DNA of 64,000 nt. Source: Erwinia aphidicola (GTDB lineage Bacteria; Pseudomonadota; Gammaproteobacteria; Enterobacterales; Enterobacteriaceae). A program made the position numbers and the translations under genes. Position 1 is the first letter of the stretch. Each line of letters opens with the position of its first letter. Positions 9,159 through 18,105 of this stretch are shown here, in pieces. The notes below the pieces were generated by a model. It was not told the DNA's origin and did not search any database. It saw only the letters and a list, made by a program, of their open reading frames with translations. Where the stretch lies: the NCBI RefSeq assembly GCF_014773485.1, contig NZ_JACXBP010000007.1, forward strand, positions 124,001 to 188,000, given 5' to 3'.

Positions 9159-9181
9159 CAAAGGTATGTTGTAACTAATAG
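9159..9181 (+). promoter_or_regulatory. Replication terminus (Ter) site, TerB-like
   Basis: GGTATGTTGTAACTAAT contains the invariant Ter core (TATGTTGTAACTAA) and differs from E. coli TerB at only a few outer positions. The G-C pair equivalent to position 6, the base flipped out when a fork is locked, is kept. It lies about 10 bp before the tus ATG, so Tus bound here should also repress tus, as in E. coli. By analogy with TerB the left side is the blocking face: forks moving left to right in this window would stop, those coming from the right would pass. Confidence 0.9.
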
Positions 9182-9189
9182 AGAGAGTT

Positions 9190-10119
9190 ATGAGCCGTTA
9201 TGATGCCGTTGATAGGCTACACCGCTGTGTCGCGCAGCTGGAGCAGGAGCTGGATACCTTGCAGCATCAACTGCTGGATTTGCGCCTGCTGGCGGCCAGG
9301 GTTTTTGAACTGCCCGCCGTGGAAAAAGGCAAGGAGCACGATCCGCTGACTGAGATTGCGGTGGAGCAGCTGGTCGGTCAGCCCGCCCTGCAGCGGGCCC
9401 TCAGCCACTTCTGCCGCCTGTTTATGCAGCATCAGTCAGAAAAAATAAGCACCAAGGCCGCGGTACGCCTGCCGGGCGCAATCTGCGTGGAAACGGACGC
9501 TGAGCAGAGTGCCCTGTTACAACAGCAGGTCGCCACTATCAATCAGCTCAAACAGCAGCTGGAGCAGATTATCACCGTAGAGTCGGGCCTGCCGCCCGAG
9601 GAGCGCTTCGAGTTTGTGCATACCCACCTGCGCGGCCTGATCACGCTGAATGCCTACCGTTCGATCGCCCTGCTCGACGCGCCGGATTCAGTGCGCTTTG
9701 GCTGGGCAAATAAGCACATTATCAAGAACGTCAGCCGTGAAGAGATGCTTGAGAAGCTGAATAAAAGCCTGCAGGCCGGGCGCGCGGTGGCCCCGTGGAC
9801 GCGTGAGCAGTGGGCAGAACGCGTGGCGGATGAGATTGAAGCGATTAAGTCGCTGCCGGCTCATGCCGCGCTGAAGATTAAACGCCCGGTGAAAGTGCAG
9901 CCCATTGCGCGCGTGTGGGATAGCCAACAGCAGAAGCAGACGCAGCTGGCCTGCCCTTCGCCGCTGCTGGTGATGTGCCCGGATGCGAACAGCGTGCCGA
10001 AGCTGGGTGAGCTGCTGAATTATGATGCCGGGAAAGTCACGCATCGCTATAAGCCGGAGGCGCAACCGCTGTATCTGCTGATCCCGCGGCTGCATTTGTA
10101 CAGCGATCGGTTAGTTTGA
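9190..10119 (+). CDS. tus: Replication terminus-binding protein Tus
   Basis: Tus binds Ter DNA as a monomer and blocks DnaB-led forks from one side. The 309-residue protein has the E. coli length and keeps the conserved blocks SSKAAVRLPG-like (here STKAAVRLPGA), LITLNAYR, RFGWANKHIIKN, SVAPWTREQW-like, LKIKRPVKVQPIARVW, and the C-terminal HRYKPEAQPL and LIPRLHLY. The KRPVKVQPIARV strand is in the beta-sheet that lies in the DNA groove in the known structure. A Ter site overlaps its promoter region. The ATG at 9190 follows GAGAG. Confidence 0.96.
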   Translation: MSRYDAVDRLHRCVAQLEQELDTLQHQLLDLRLLAARVFELPAVEKGKEHDPLTEIAVEQLVGQPALQRALSHFCRLFMQHQSEKISTKAAVRLPGAICVETDAEQSALLQQQVATINQLKQQLEQIITVESGLPPEERFEFVHTHLRGLITLNAYRSIALLDAPDSVRFGWANKHIIKNVSREEMLEKLNKSLQAGRAVAPWTREQWAERVADEIEAIKSLPAHAALKIKRPVKVQPIARVWDSQQQKQTQLACPSPLLVMCPDANSVPKLGELLNYDAGKVTHRYKPEAQPLYLLIPRLHLYSDRLV

Positions 10120-10128
10120 ATGACGATT

Positions 10129-10335
10129 GCTGCGGGCCGACCGGAAAAAAGGTCGGCCCCTACAAAACCGGATTCTTACTGGCGAGCATGAGTCTGCTGC
10201 GGGCCGACCGGAAAAAAAGGTCGGCCCCTACAAAAACCTGATTCCTACTGGCGAGCATGAGTCTGCTGCGGGCCGACCGGAAAAAAGGTCGGCTCCTACA
10301 AATACCTGATTCTTATTGGCGTGCATGAATTTGCT
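10129..10335. repeat. Three tandem 67-69 bp repeats with REP-like hairpins
   Basis: Each unit starts TGCTGCGGGCCGACCGG, continues with an A-rich loop and GGTCGG-CCCCTAC, then a less structured tail ending in GGCGAGCATGA. Starts are near 10129, 10196 and 10265, and a partial fourth copy (TTGCTGCGGGCG) runs into the end of fumC. The units lie between the convergent tus and fumC genes. Unlike the other repeat clusters, the spacer is duplicated together with the hairpin, so this looks like recent tandem growth. Confidence 0.85.
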
Positions 10336-10342
10336 GCGGGCG

Positions 10343-11740
10343 TTACACCTTCATGCTGCCGACCATCTCTTCCGGGCGCACCCAGGCGTCGAACTCCTCT
10401 TCGGTCAGGTAACCCAGCTTCAGCGCTGAGCCTTTCAGCGTCAGCCCCTGTTTATGCGCTTTTTTCGCAATTTCTGCCGCTTTATCGTAGCCGATATGGG
10501 TATTGAGCGCGGTCACCAGCATCAGCGACTCGTTCAGCAGCTGGGTGATGCGGTCACGATTTGGCTCGATGCCCACGGCGCAGTGGTGGTTAAAGCTGTC
10601 CATTCCGTCGGCCAGCAGGCGCACCGACTGCAGGAAGTTGTGGATCACCATCGGGCGATAAACGTTCAGCTCGAAGTTACCGGACGCGCCGCCCATATTC
10701 ACCGCCACATCATTGCCCATCACCTGGCAGCACAGCATGGTCATCGCTTCACACTGCGTCGGGTTGACCTTACCCGGCATGATTGAACTGCCCGGCTCGT
10801 TTTCCGGGATGGAAAGTTCGCCGATGCCGCAGCGCGGGCCGGACGACAGCCAGCGCACGTCGTTGGCAATTTTCATCAGCGAAGCCGCCAGCCCCTTTAG
10901 CGAACCGTGCGCGTGCACCAGCGCATCGCAGGTCGCCAGCGCTTCAAATTTATTCGGTGCGGTGACAAACGGCTGCTGAGTCAACTCCGCCAGCTCTTTG
11001 GCCACGCGTACCGCGTATTCCGGGTGGGTGTTCAGCCCGGTGCCCACCGCCGTGCCGCCCAGCGCCAGCTCCGCCACATGCGGAATGCTCTGTTCAATAT
11101 GCTTGAGGTTGTGGCTCAGCATCGCCACCCAGCCGGAGATCTCTTGGCCGAGCGTCAGCGGCGTCGCATCCTGTAAATGGGTACGGCCAATTTTGACGAT
11201 GTCTTTAAACGCTTCTGCCTTCTCGCTCAGCGTTTTCTGCAACACTTTCAGCTGGGGGATCAGGTGCTGCTGCACCGCCACCACCGCCGCGACGTGCATG
11301 GCAGTTGGGAACACGTCGTTAGAGCTCTGGCTCTTATTAACATCATCATTGGGGTGAACCAGGCGCGACATGCCGCGCTCGCCGCCGAGGATCTCGCTGG
11401 CGCGGTTTGCCAGCACCTCGTTCATATTCATATTGGTTTGCGTGCCGGAGCCGGTTTGCCAGATAGCCAGCGGGAACTCCCCGTGATGCTTGTCCGCCAG
11501 CACTTCGTCCGCCGCTTTGATGATCGCCTCGGCACGCTCATCCGGTAACAGCTTCAGGTCGCTGTTCACTTTGGCCGCAGCGCGCTTGGTCAGCGCCAGC
11601 GCATACACCAGCTCGGTCGGCATTTTTTCCGTCGAAATGCGGAAGTGCTCCAGCGAGCGCTGTGTTTGCGCGCCCCAGAGTTTATCGGCAGGGACATCGA
11701 TCGGTCCCATTGAGTCTTTTTCAACGCGGTTGGCAGCCAT
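10343..11740 (-). CDS. fumC: Fumarate hydratase class II (fumarase C)
   Basis: FumC interconverts fumarate and malate in the TCA cycle without an iron-sulfur cluster, so it works under oxidative stress. The 465-residue protein carries the superfamily signature [11 protein letters not shown] (about residues 316-326) with the catalytic flexible loop, [13 protein letters not shown] (about 100), and [10 protein letters not shown]. Start 11740 ([12 protein letters not shown]) has GGAGAGGA directly upstream and fits the family; a longer frame reaching 11851 adds residues unlike FumC and was rejected. It is divergent from manA, as in E. coli. Confidence 0.96.
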   Translation of the reverse strand: MAANRVEKDSMGPIDVPADKLWGAQTQRSLEHFRISTEKMPTELVYALALTKRAAAKVNSDLKLLPDERAEAIIKAADEVLADKHHGEFPLAIWQTGSGTQTNMNMNEVLANRASEILGGERGMSRLVHPNDDVNKSQSSNDVFPTAMHVAAVVAVQQHLIPQLKVLQKTLSEKAEAFKDIVKIGRTHLQDATPLTLGQEISGWVAMLSHNLKHIEQSIPHVAELALGGTAVGTGLNTHPEYAVRVAKELAELTQQPFVTAPNKFEALATCDALVHAHGSLKGLAASLMKIANDVRWLSSGPRCGIGELSIPENEPGSSIMPGKVNPTQCEAMTMLCCQVMGNDVAVNMGGASGNFELNVYRPMVIHNFLQSVRLLADGMDSFNHHCAVGIEPNRDRITQLLNESLMLVTALNTHIGYDKAAEIAKKAHKQGLTLKGSALKLGYLTEEEFDAWVRPEEMVGSMKV

Positions 11741-11937
11741 TCCTCTCTCCTTTAGCACAACTTTTTTGGCGCTTTTAACTTTGCGATAGGTCAAAAACGC
11801 GCACATGAGTGATAAGTCTGACACAGTATAGTTTACGAGTATGCGACTCATTCGCGTTTATCGCACGTTGATTATCTCTCTACGCCATTTTTCTGCTTTA
11901 ATAGCGCCAGTAACCAGTGAATGACCAGGGAGAAATG

Positions 11938-13122
11938 ATGCAAAAGTTAATCAATTCGCTGCAAAATTATGCATGGGGCAGCAAGCACGCCCTCACTGAT
12001 TTATATGGTATTGCCAACCCTTCCCAGCAGCCGATGGCGGAATTGTGGATGGGCGCGCATCCGAAAAGCCCGTCAAAAGTGCTGATCAACGGCGAGCCGC
12101 AGTCGCTGCGCGCGCTAATTGATGCCGATAAAGCTTCCCTGCTTGGCCCCGCCGTCGCGCAGCGTTTTGGCGAGCTGCCGTTCCTGTTTAAAGTGCTGTG
12201 CGCAGAACAGCCGCTGTCGATTCAGGTTCACCCGAGCAAACCGGCTGCCGAAGCGGGCTATGCGCGTGAAAATGCCGCTGGCGTGCCGGTCGACGCCGCC
12301 GAGCGTAACTATAAAGATGCTAACCACAAGCCAGAGCTGGTCTATGCGCTGACGCCGTTCAAGGCGATTAACGGCTTCCGCCCGCTGCGCGAAATCCAGT
12401 CCTTGCTGCAGCCGGTGGCGGGCGCGCACCCGGCCATTGCCCATTTCCTCAATGCCGCCGATGAAACCCGCCTGGCCCAGCTGTTTGCCAGCCTGCTGTC
12501 GATGAAAGAAGAGGAGAAGTCGCTGGCGCTGGACATTCTGCGCACGGCGCTGCCTGGCCAGCACGGTGAGCCGTGGCAGACCATTGCTGAAATTGCCGAG
12601 GTTTACCCGGACGACTGCGGCCTGTTCTCCCCCCTGCTGCTGAACGTGGTTACCCTGCAGCCGGGCGAAGCGATGTTCCTGTTTGCGGAAACCCCGCACG
12701 CCTACCTCCACGGCGTGGCGCTGGAGGTCATGGCGAACTCCGATAACGTGCTGCGCGCCGGGTTGACGCCCAAATACATTGATGTTCCTGAGCTGCTGGC
12801 CAACCTGAAATTCACCTCGCGCGCGGCCGATACCCTGCTGACCACACCGCAACAGCATGGCGCAACGCTCGATTTCCCCATCCCGGTGGATGACTTTGCC
12901 TTTGCCATACACGCGCTGAACAGCCAGCCGCTCGCGGTGGATCAGGAGAGCGCCGCGATTGTTTTCTGCATTGAAGGCCACGCCGAACTGAACTGTGGCG
13001 GTCAGTCATTGTCACTTAATGCAGGTGAATCTGCTTTTATTGCCGCCAGCGAGCCGACGCTGTCGCTCTCCGGCAATGGCCGCGTAGCCAGGGTTTTTAA
13101 TCAACATCTTAAATGCGGCTGA
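11938..13122 (+). CDS. manA: Mannose-6-phosphate isomerase
   Basis: ManA is the type I zinc isomerase that joins mannose-6-phosphate and fructose-6-phosphate, feeding mannose into glycolysis and GDP-mannose synthesis. The 394-residue protein has the zinc ligand motifs PLSIQVHP (about 95), NHKPELV (about 133) and TPHAYLHG (about 255), and the catalytic Arg region SDNVLRAGLTPKYID. Two adjacent in-frame ATGs exist (11935, 11938). The second gives the conserved MQKLINS start and better spacing from GGGAGA. A hairpin terminator follows. Confidence 0.95.
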   Translation: MQKLINSLQNYAWGSKHALTDLYGIANPSQQPMAELWMGAHPKSPSKVLINGEPQSLRALIDADKASLLGPAVAQRFGELPFLFKVLCAEQPLSIQVHPSKPAAEAGYARENAAGVPVDAAERNYKDANHKPELVYALTPFKAINGFRPLREIQSLLQPVAGAHPAIAHFLNAADETRLAQLFASLLSMKEEEKSLALDILRTALPGQHGEPWQTIAEIAEVYPDDCGLFSPLLLNVVTLQPGEAMFLFAETPHAYLHGVALEVMANSDNVLRAGLTPKYIDVPELLANLKFTSRAADTLLTTPQQHGATLDFPIPVDDFAFAIHALNSQPLAVDQESAAIVFCIEGHAELNCGGQSLSLNAGESAFIAASEPTLSLSGNGRVARVFNQHLKCG

Positions 13123-13163
13123 CGCCAGCGGTCATAATTGCTAAGCTATTTAGTGTATTAAAC

Positions 13164-13187
13164 AAAAACGCCGCATTGGCGTTTTTT
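13164..13187 (+). terminator. Rho-independent terminator after manA
   Basis: The stem AACGCC/GGCGTT with a GCATT loop is followed by a T run of six. It lies 41 bp after the manA stop and ends the manA transcript before ydgA. Confidence 0.85.
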
Positions 13188-13261
13188 ATCGCCAGAGGGT
13201 TACCCGCAGGATCTGCACGGGCTAACCGGCATTCGCGAACGGAAAAAGGACGACACAACTG

Positions 13262-14770
13262 ATGAATAAAACCAAGATTGCTGTGGGTGTAGTGGTTGCC
13301 CTTGGCGTAGTCTGGACTGCTGGTGCCTGGTTTACCGGCAAGCAGCTGGAAAAAAATATGGATCAGCTGGTACAGCAGGCTAACGCCCAGATCCAGAACA
13401 GCGCTCCGGAAAGCCGTCTGCAGCTGAGCTATCAGGATTACCAGCGCGGCGTATTTAGCAGCAGCGCACGTTTCGTGCTGCAGAGCAGCTCGCAGACGGA
13501 AGATAACGCCATGCTGAAGCCAGGCCAGAGCATCGTGTTTAAAGAGACTATCGATCATGGTCCTTTCCCGCTGGCACAGCTGAAAAAATTCAACCTGATC
13601 CCAAGCATGGCTTCGGTACACAGCGAGCTGGAAAACACCGACGCGGTGAAAAAGCTGTTTGAAATCACCAAAGGCAAGTCGATTGTGCAGGCGGAAACCC
13701 GCGTGGGCTACGGCGGCAGCACCGATTCAGACATCAAACTGTTACCTGCCGACTACAGCAATGCCCAGACCGGTGAACGTTTTGCCTTCAACGGCGGCAC
13801 GCTGAAAGTCAGTGCGGATGATAAAGGCGATAAAGTGGCGTTTAATGGCGATATCGACAGCCTGGTGCTGACCAGCAAAAACGAGCTGGGGATGCCGGTG
13901 CTGTTCACCGTTAACGGCCTGAAGCTGGATGCTAATACCAAACTTAGCCCGGAAGGGATGCGCATTGGCGACCAGACTATCGCGCTAAAAAAACTGAGTG
14001 CGGCAGTGGATGGCAAAGAGGCGCTGATCGCCGAAGGCCTGAACGGTAAATCGACCTTCGATTCCGACAAGGGCAGCGTGTCCGGCCAGATCGACTACAC
14101 CCTTGACAGCCTGAAGCTTCAGGGCCAGAACTTCGGCCAGGGCAAGCTGGCAGTTAAGCTGGCTGGCTTTGATGGCAAGGCGATGAAAGCCTTCTCCGAA
14201 AGCTACAACCGCCAGATGCAAGCGTTGAACAGCGATCCGGCTGTGCAGGCTAACCCTGAGCTATATCAGCAGCGCACCAGTGAAATCCTCACCAGTAACC
14301 TGCCGCTGCTGCTGAAAGGCGATCCGTCAGTTAGCATCGCGCCATTTAGCTGGAAAAATGATAAGGGCGAGAGCAGCTTTAACCTTAACGCCCAGTTCAA
14401 GGACCCGGCCACCGCCACCGCTGCGGCGCAGAATCTGGGCCAGCAGGTAGATAACGTACTGAAAACTCTGGATACCAAACTGACTATCTCGATGGATATG
14501 GCGACCGAGATGATGACGCATGTGGCGATGGCAGAAGGCTACAGCCAGGAAGAAGCGGTAAAACTGGCGGACCAGCAGGTGAAAGGCGTGGCCGCGATGG
14601 GCCAGATGTTCAAGCTGACCACGCAGAAAGATAACAACATTACCACCAGCCTGCAGTACGGCACCGGTCAGATCACCATGAACGGTGAGAAGATGCCGCT
14701 GGAGCAGTTCCTGTCCCGCTATATGCTGGGTGGCGCTGGCATGGTCGCACCGGAAGGCATGCCGCAGTAA
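13262..14770 (+). CDS. ydgA: YdgA family protein (DUF945)
   Basis: This 502-residue protein equals E. coli YdgA in length and is similar throughout. One N-terminal membrane anchor (about residues 5-24, VAVGVVVALGVVWTAGAW-like) is followed by a large periplasmic domain with repeated beta-rich segments such as DHGPFPLAQLKKFNLIPSM (about 98-116). E. coli YdgA is an inner-membrane DUF945 protein of unknown biochemical role. Here it follows manA with its own intergenic region and ends in a strong terminator. Confidence 0.92.
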   Translation: MNKTKIAVGVVVALGVVWTAGAWFTGKQLEKNMDQLVQQANAQIQNSAPESRLQLSYQDYQRGVFSSSARFVLQSSSQTEDNAMLKPGQSIVFKETIDHGPFPLAQLKKFNLIPSMASVHSELENTDAVKKLFEITKGKSIVQAETRVGYGGSTDSDIKLLPADYSNAQTGERFAFNGGTLKVSADDKGDKVAFNGDIDSLVLTSKNELGMPVLFTVNGLKLDANTKLSPEGMRIGDQTIALKKLSAAVDGKEALIAEGLNGKSTFDSDKGSVSGQIDYTLDSLKLQGQNFGQGKLAVKLAGFDGKAMKAFSESYNRQMQALNSDPAVQANPELYQQRTSEILTSNLPLLLKGDPSVSIAPFSWKNDKGESSFNLNAQFKDPATATAAAQNLGQQVDNVLKTLDTKLTISMDMATEMMTHVAMAEGYSQEEAVKLADQQVKGVAAMGQMFKLTTQKDNNITTSLQYGTGQITMNGEKMPLEQFLSRYMLGGAGMVAPEGMPQ

Positions 14771-14786
14771 TGTTCTGAAATTAAAC

Positions 14787-14816
14787 AGCCACCTTTCTGA
14801 AGGTGGCTTTTTTTTT
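14787..14816 (+). terminator. Rho-independent terminator after ydgA
   Basis: The stem AGCCACCTT/AAGGTGGCT with a TCTG loop is followed by a run of nine T. It begins 17 bp after the ydgA stop. Confidence 0.92.
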
Positions 14817-14822
14817 GCCTGA

Positions 14823-15128
14823 CTAGCTATGCTGGATCCTGATATCGGTGGTTTCTCCCAGCAGCTGCTGCCCGCTGGTCAGGGGGATCCTGAACGCTGT
14901 CGCGTCGCGCTCAAGGCAGACGGTGCGTAAGTGGCGGTTACAAATAAACCAGATCTCATCGCGATTGTTCGACAGCAGATAGTAGGCATCAGAAGTTTCA
15001 GAGGGGTTGTAACAGCCTAATGCGCGATAAGCGGTATCCGGAGTGAAACCGCTTTGCAGGGGCAGTGGGCGCGGACCATTATCCAATTCCTTTACTCTCA
15101 GATATAAACCTTGTTCCAGCCAGAGCAT
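14823..15128 (-). CDS. Small conserved-looking hypothetical protein, 101 aa
   Basis: I do not recognise this gene. The protein has no signal peptide or membrane segment. It contains a Tyr/Asn-rich middle (ALGCYNPSETSDAYYLLSNNRDEIWFICN) with two Cys, and a C-terminus that looks like beta strands. Codon use looks like that of neighbouring genes, and AAGGA lies about 10 nt before ATG 15128, so it is probably real. It ends just past the ydgA terminator, convergent with ydgA, and lies 106 bp downstream of malI on the same strand. It could be a small cytoplasmic sensor or accessory protein, but nothing in the sequence shows a function. Confidence 0.6.
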   Translation of the reverse strand: MLWLEQGLYLRVKELDNGPRPLPLQSGFTPDTAYRALGCYNPSETSDAYYLLSNNRDEIWFICNRHLRTVCLERDATAFRIPLTSGQQLLGETTDIRIQHS

Positions 15129-15234
15129 AAACCACCATCCTTTTTATCCCAGATAATGTGATTATAACCAGCATTCCTCTGCGCACCCCGCCGCCCCCTT
15201 TATTTGCAAAGCCCGTCACAGCGCTGCAGGAAAT

Positions 15235-16266
15235 TTAAGCCGATCCACGCTCAATCAGCAGCGGCGGCAGGATGATATGCTGGACTGCACTGGTTGGGTC
15301 GGCCATCTTTTGCAGCAGGCGCTGTGCCGCGCTGCGGCCGATTTCCCGTGCCGAGCTGGAGACAAAGCTCAGCGGAGGATCGGTCAGCTGCGCTTCCGGC
15401 ACGTCACCAAAACCTACCAGCGCCATCTGCTGGCCGTAAAAGCTGTTGACCCCGCCGCTGCCAATGGTGCGCCCGCTGCGCTGGATGCCGAAATAGCAGC
15501 CGAGCGCCACCGAGGCGTTATGGCAGAGAATTGCGCTAATGGTGGGATACTGCTGGATCAGCTGTTGCGTCAGCGCGGCGACATCACGCTGCTGCGCGCC
15601 GCACTCGATAATCCATTCGCTACGAAACGGCAGGCCGTACTGCATCAGCGTCGAGCAGTAGCCGCCGATACGTTCGGCGCGCGTTAAGGAGGAGCCGGAA
15701 CCGCCAAGCCAGGCAATGCAGCGGTGGCCGCGCTTGATAAGATAGTCGGTGGCGATTTTGGCCGCCTGCTGATTATCCGGGCGCACGGAGTCGATGTGAT
15801 CAAGATTGCTGGCGCGCGAGGCGCAGATCAGCGTGATATTCAGCTCCTGCGCTTTTTGCAGCAGCCCGGCTGCATTCTCAATGCCGCCGCCTAAGACAAT
15901 CCCCTCCACGCCCTGCTCCACCAGCGAGTCGAAGCAGCGCTCTACGTGCTGCCCCTGCGCGCCGCTCTGGGTGAGAAACAACACTTTGCCCTGCTGCTCC
16001 AGCGCTTCGCTCAGTCCGCCGGTCATCTCGGCGTAAAACGGCTGGCAGATGTCGCGCACGATCAGCCCGACCACCCCACTGCTGCCGCCGCGCAGCATTG
16101 TCGCAGAGCGGTTACGCACAAAGCCCAGCGCTTCCGAAGCCTGGTTGACTCGCTCAATCGTCGCGGACGAAATGCGACCTTTCCCTGACAGTACCAGCGA
16201 AACCGTGGTGACCGACACCCCAGCCTCGGCGGCGACATCATGAATGGTAATTTTTTTCTGCGACAT
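15235..16266 (-). CDS. malI: Maltose-regulon repressor MalI (LacI family)
   Basis: MalI represses the divergent malXY unit and itself. The 343-residue protein has the LacI-type helix-turn-helix at the N-terminus (ITIHDVAAEAGVSVTTVSLVLSGKGRIS, residues 5-32) and a periplasmic-binding-like effector domain with VVGLIVRDICQPFYAEM. Start 16266 (MSQKKITIHD) has AGGAA upstream; an ATG at 16308 would add residues not seen in the family. The inducer of E. coli MalI is unknown. Two palindromes of the MalI operator type lie in the 195-bp divergent region. Confidence 0.93.
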   Translation of the reverse strand: MSQKKITIHDVAAEAGVSVTTVSLVLSGKGRISSATIERVNQASEALGFVRNRSATMLRGGSSGVVGLIVRDICQPFYAEMTGGLSEALEQQGKVLFLTQSGAQGQHVERCFDSLVEQGVEGIVLGGGIENAAGLLQKAQELNITLICASRASNLDHIDSVRPDNQQAAKIATDYLIKRGHRCIAWLGGSGSSLTRAERIGGYCSTLMQYGLPFRSEWIIECGAQQRDVAALTQQLIQQYPTISAILCHNASVALGCYFGIQRSGRTIGSGGVNSFYGQQMALVGFGDVPEAQLTDPPLSFVSSSAREIGRSAAQRLLQKMADPTSAVQHIILPPLLIERGSA

Positions 16267-16318
16267 AGCGTTCCTGACTGCCGGGTTTGCACCCCGTTGA
16301 AAAATCACGATAAAGCAT

Positions 16319-16335
16319 AGGTTAAACGTTACACC
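16319..16335. promoter_or_regulatory. MalI-like operator next to malI
   Basis: GGTTAAACGTTACACC is an imperfect dyad around AACGTT, related to the better site at 16399. It is placed to block malI transcription, in line with known MalI autorepression. Confidence 0.5.
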
Positions 16336-16398
16336 CTGATTGTGGCAGAGAAAACCACACCGAGCGAGAACTGTGTGATCGGCAACGCATTAATATTA

Positions 16399-16414
16399 GG
16401 TAAAACGTTTTATC
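16399..16414. promoter_or_regulatory. MalI operator for malXY
   Basis: GGTAAAACGTTTTATC differs by one base from the E. coli MalI operator (GATAAAACGTTTTATC). It is 48 bp before the malX start. A TGTGATCGGCAACGCA block at 16374-16389 could be a weak CRP site just upstream, matching the CRP-activated, MalI-repressed logic in E. coli. Confidence 0.8.
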
Positions 16415-16461
16415 TTATTTTACCTCAGCAGCGGCTGAGTTCGAATTCGCCAGGAGAGCGC

Positions 16462-18048
16462 ATGTCGTCCGTTAAACAAAAAATTACTCTGTGGGAGTTT
16501 TTCCAGAGTCTGGGAAAAACCTTTATGCTGCCCGTCGCCCTGCTGTCATTCTGCGGGATCATGCTGGGTATAGGTAGCTCATTAAGCAGTCACGACGTGA
16601 TCACCCTGATCCCGTTCCTCGGTAATCCCCTGCTGCAGCTGGTGTTTACCTGGATGAGCAAGGTGGGATCGTTCGCCTTCAGCTTCCTGCCGGTGATGTT
16701 CGCCATCGCCATCCCGCTGGGCATGGCGCGTGAGAATAAAGGCGTTGCGGCTTTCTCCGGCTTTGTCGGCTTCGCGGTCATGAACCTGGCGGTTAACTTC
16801 TGGCTGACCGCCAAAGGTATTCTACCCACCAGCGATGCTGCCGTGCTGAAAGCCAATAATATCCAGAGCATTCTCGGCATTCAGTCGATCGATACCGGTA
16901 TCCTCGGGGCGGTGATCGTCGGGATTATCGTGTTTTATCTGCATGAACGCTTCCACACCATCCGCCTGCCGGATGCGCTGGCATTCTTCGGCGGCACGCG
17001 CTTTGTACCGATTATCACCACTCTGGTGATGGGGCTGGCCGGTCTGGCGATCCCGCTGATCTGGCCGTGGTTCGCGAAAGCGATTGCCGGGCTGGGCTGG
17101 GTGATCAACAGCGCCGGTGACTTTGGACCGATGATATTTGGTACCGGGGAGCGCCTGCTGCTGCCGTTCGGCCTGCAGCACATCCTGGTGGCGATTATTC
17201 GCTTTACCGATGCGGGCGGCACCATGGACGTCTGCGGTCACAGCGTCAGCGGCGCGCTGACCATCTTCCAGGCGCAGCTCTCCTGCCCGACTTCCGGCGG
17301 CTTCTCCGAAAGCGCAACCCGCTTCCTGTCGCAGGGTAAAATGCCGGCATTCCTCGGCGGCCTGCCTGGCGCGGCGCTGGCGATGTACCACTGCGCCCGT
17401 CCGGAAAATCGGCATAAAATTAAAGGGCTGTTGATCTCCGGCGTGGTGGCCTGCGTGGTGGGCGGGACCACCGAACCGTTGGAGTTCCTGTTCCTGTTCG
17501 TTGCCCCTTTCCTCTATCTGATCCACGCCGTACTGACCGGGCTGGGCTTCACCGTAATGGCGGTACTGGGCGTCACCATCGGTAATACCGACGGCAACGT
17601 GATCGACTTTGTGGTGTTCGGCATTCTGCACGGGCTGTCGACCAAATGGTACTGGGTGCCGGTGGTGGCAGCGGTTTGGTTTGCGGGTTACTATCTGATC
17701 TTCCGCTTCGCCATTACCCGCTTCAATATCAAGACCCCGGGCCGTGAGCTCGACACCCCCCTCGGCGAGAAAATGTCCCGCGGCCCGGTGGGCAAATCGG
17801 GCTACAACACCCCGGCAATCCTTGCCGCGCTGGGGGGCATCGACAACATCACCTCGCTGGACAACTGCCTGACGCGCCTGCGCCTGTCGGTAAAGGATAT
17901 GAGCCTGGTGGATGACGCGGCCCTGAAGGCCAACCGGGTCATTGGCGTGGTGCACCTCAATCAGCATAATTTGCAGGTGGTGATAGGCCCGCAGGTACAG
18001 TCGGTAAAAGATGAGATCGCCACGCTGATGCCGCAAATTTCAGCCTGA
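16462..18048 (+). CDS. malX: PTS glucose/maltose-type EIICB component MalX
   Basis: The 528-residue protein is a sugar PTS permease of the glucose family with an N-terminal IIC membrane domain of about ten helices (roughly residues 15-430) and a C-terminal IIB domain. The phosphorylated cysteine is C469 in LDNCLTRLRL. No IIA domain is present, so phosphate would come from another IIA (Crr in E. coli). The IIC signature GGTTEPLEFLF is intact. Start 16462 (MSSVKQK) follows CAGGAG; an upstream in-frame ATG at 16342 lies across the operators and was rejected. It forms an operon with malY. Confidence 0.93.
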   Translation: MSSVKQKITLWEFFQSLGKTFMLPVALLSFCGIMLGIGSSLSSHDVITLIPFLGNPLLQLVFTWMSKVGSFAFSFLPVMFAIAIPLGMARENKGVAAFSGFVGFAVMNLAVNFWLTAKGILPTSDAAVLKANNIQSILGIQSIDTGILGAVIVGIIVFYLHERFHTIRLPDALAFFGGTRFVPIITTLVMGLAGLAIPLIWPWFAKAIAGLGWVINSAGDFGPMIFGTGERLLLPFGLQHILVAIIRFTDAGGTMDVCGHSVSGALTIFQAQLSCPTSGGFSESATRFLSQGKMPAFLGGLPGAALAMYHCARPENRHKIKGLLISGVVACVVGGTTEPLEFLFLFVAPFLYLIHAVLTGLGFTVMAVLGVTIGNTDGNVIDFVVFGILHGLSTKWYWVPVVAAVWFAGYYLIFRFAITRFNIKTPGRELDTPLGEKMSRGPVGKSGYNTPAILAALGGIDNITSLDNCLTRLRLSVKDMSLVDDAALKANRVIGVVHLNQHNLQVVIGPQVQSVKDEIATLMPQISA

Positions 18049-18105
18049 CTTTATAACGGGGTGCCTGGCACCCCTCTCTTCTGCACCTGCGTTATTGAGG
18101 CCGCT

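Noticed and set aside
10129-10335. Short regular repeats that could suggest a CRISPR array
   Set aside because: Only three units, spacers are copied with the repeat and nearly the same, and no cas genes are near.
11741-11851. N-terminal extension of fumarase C
   Set aside because: The extra 37 codons have no similarity to FumC and a strong GGAGAGGA ribosome site lies directly before 11740.
16822-18036. A 404-codon open frame antisense to malX
   Set aside because: The sense strand encodes a full PTS EIICB protein; the antisense product is rich in His, Arg and Gln as typical for GC-rich shadow frames.
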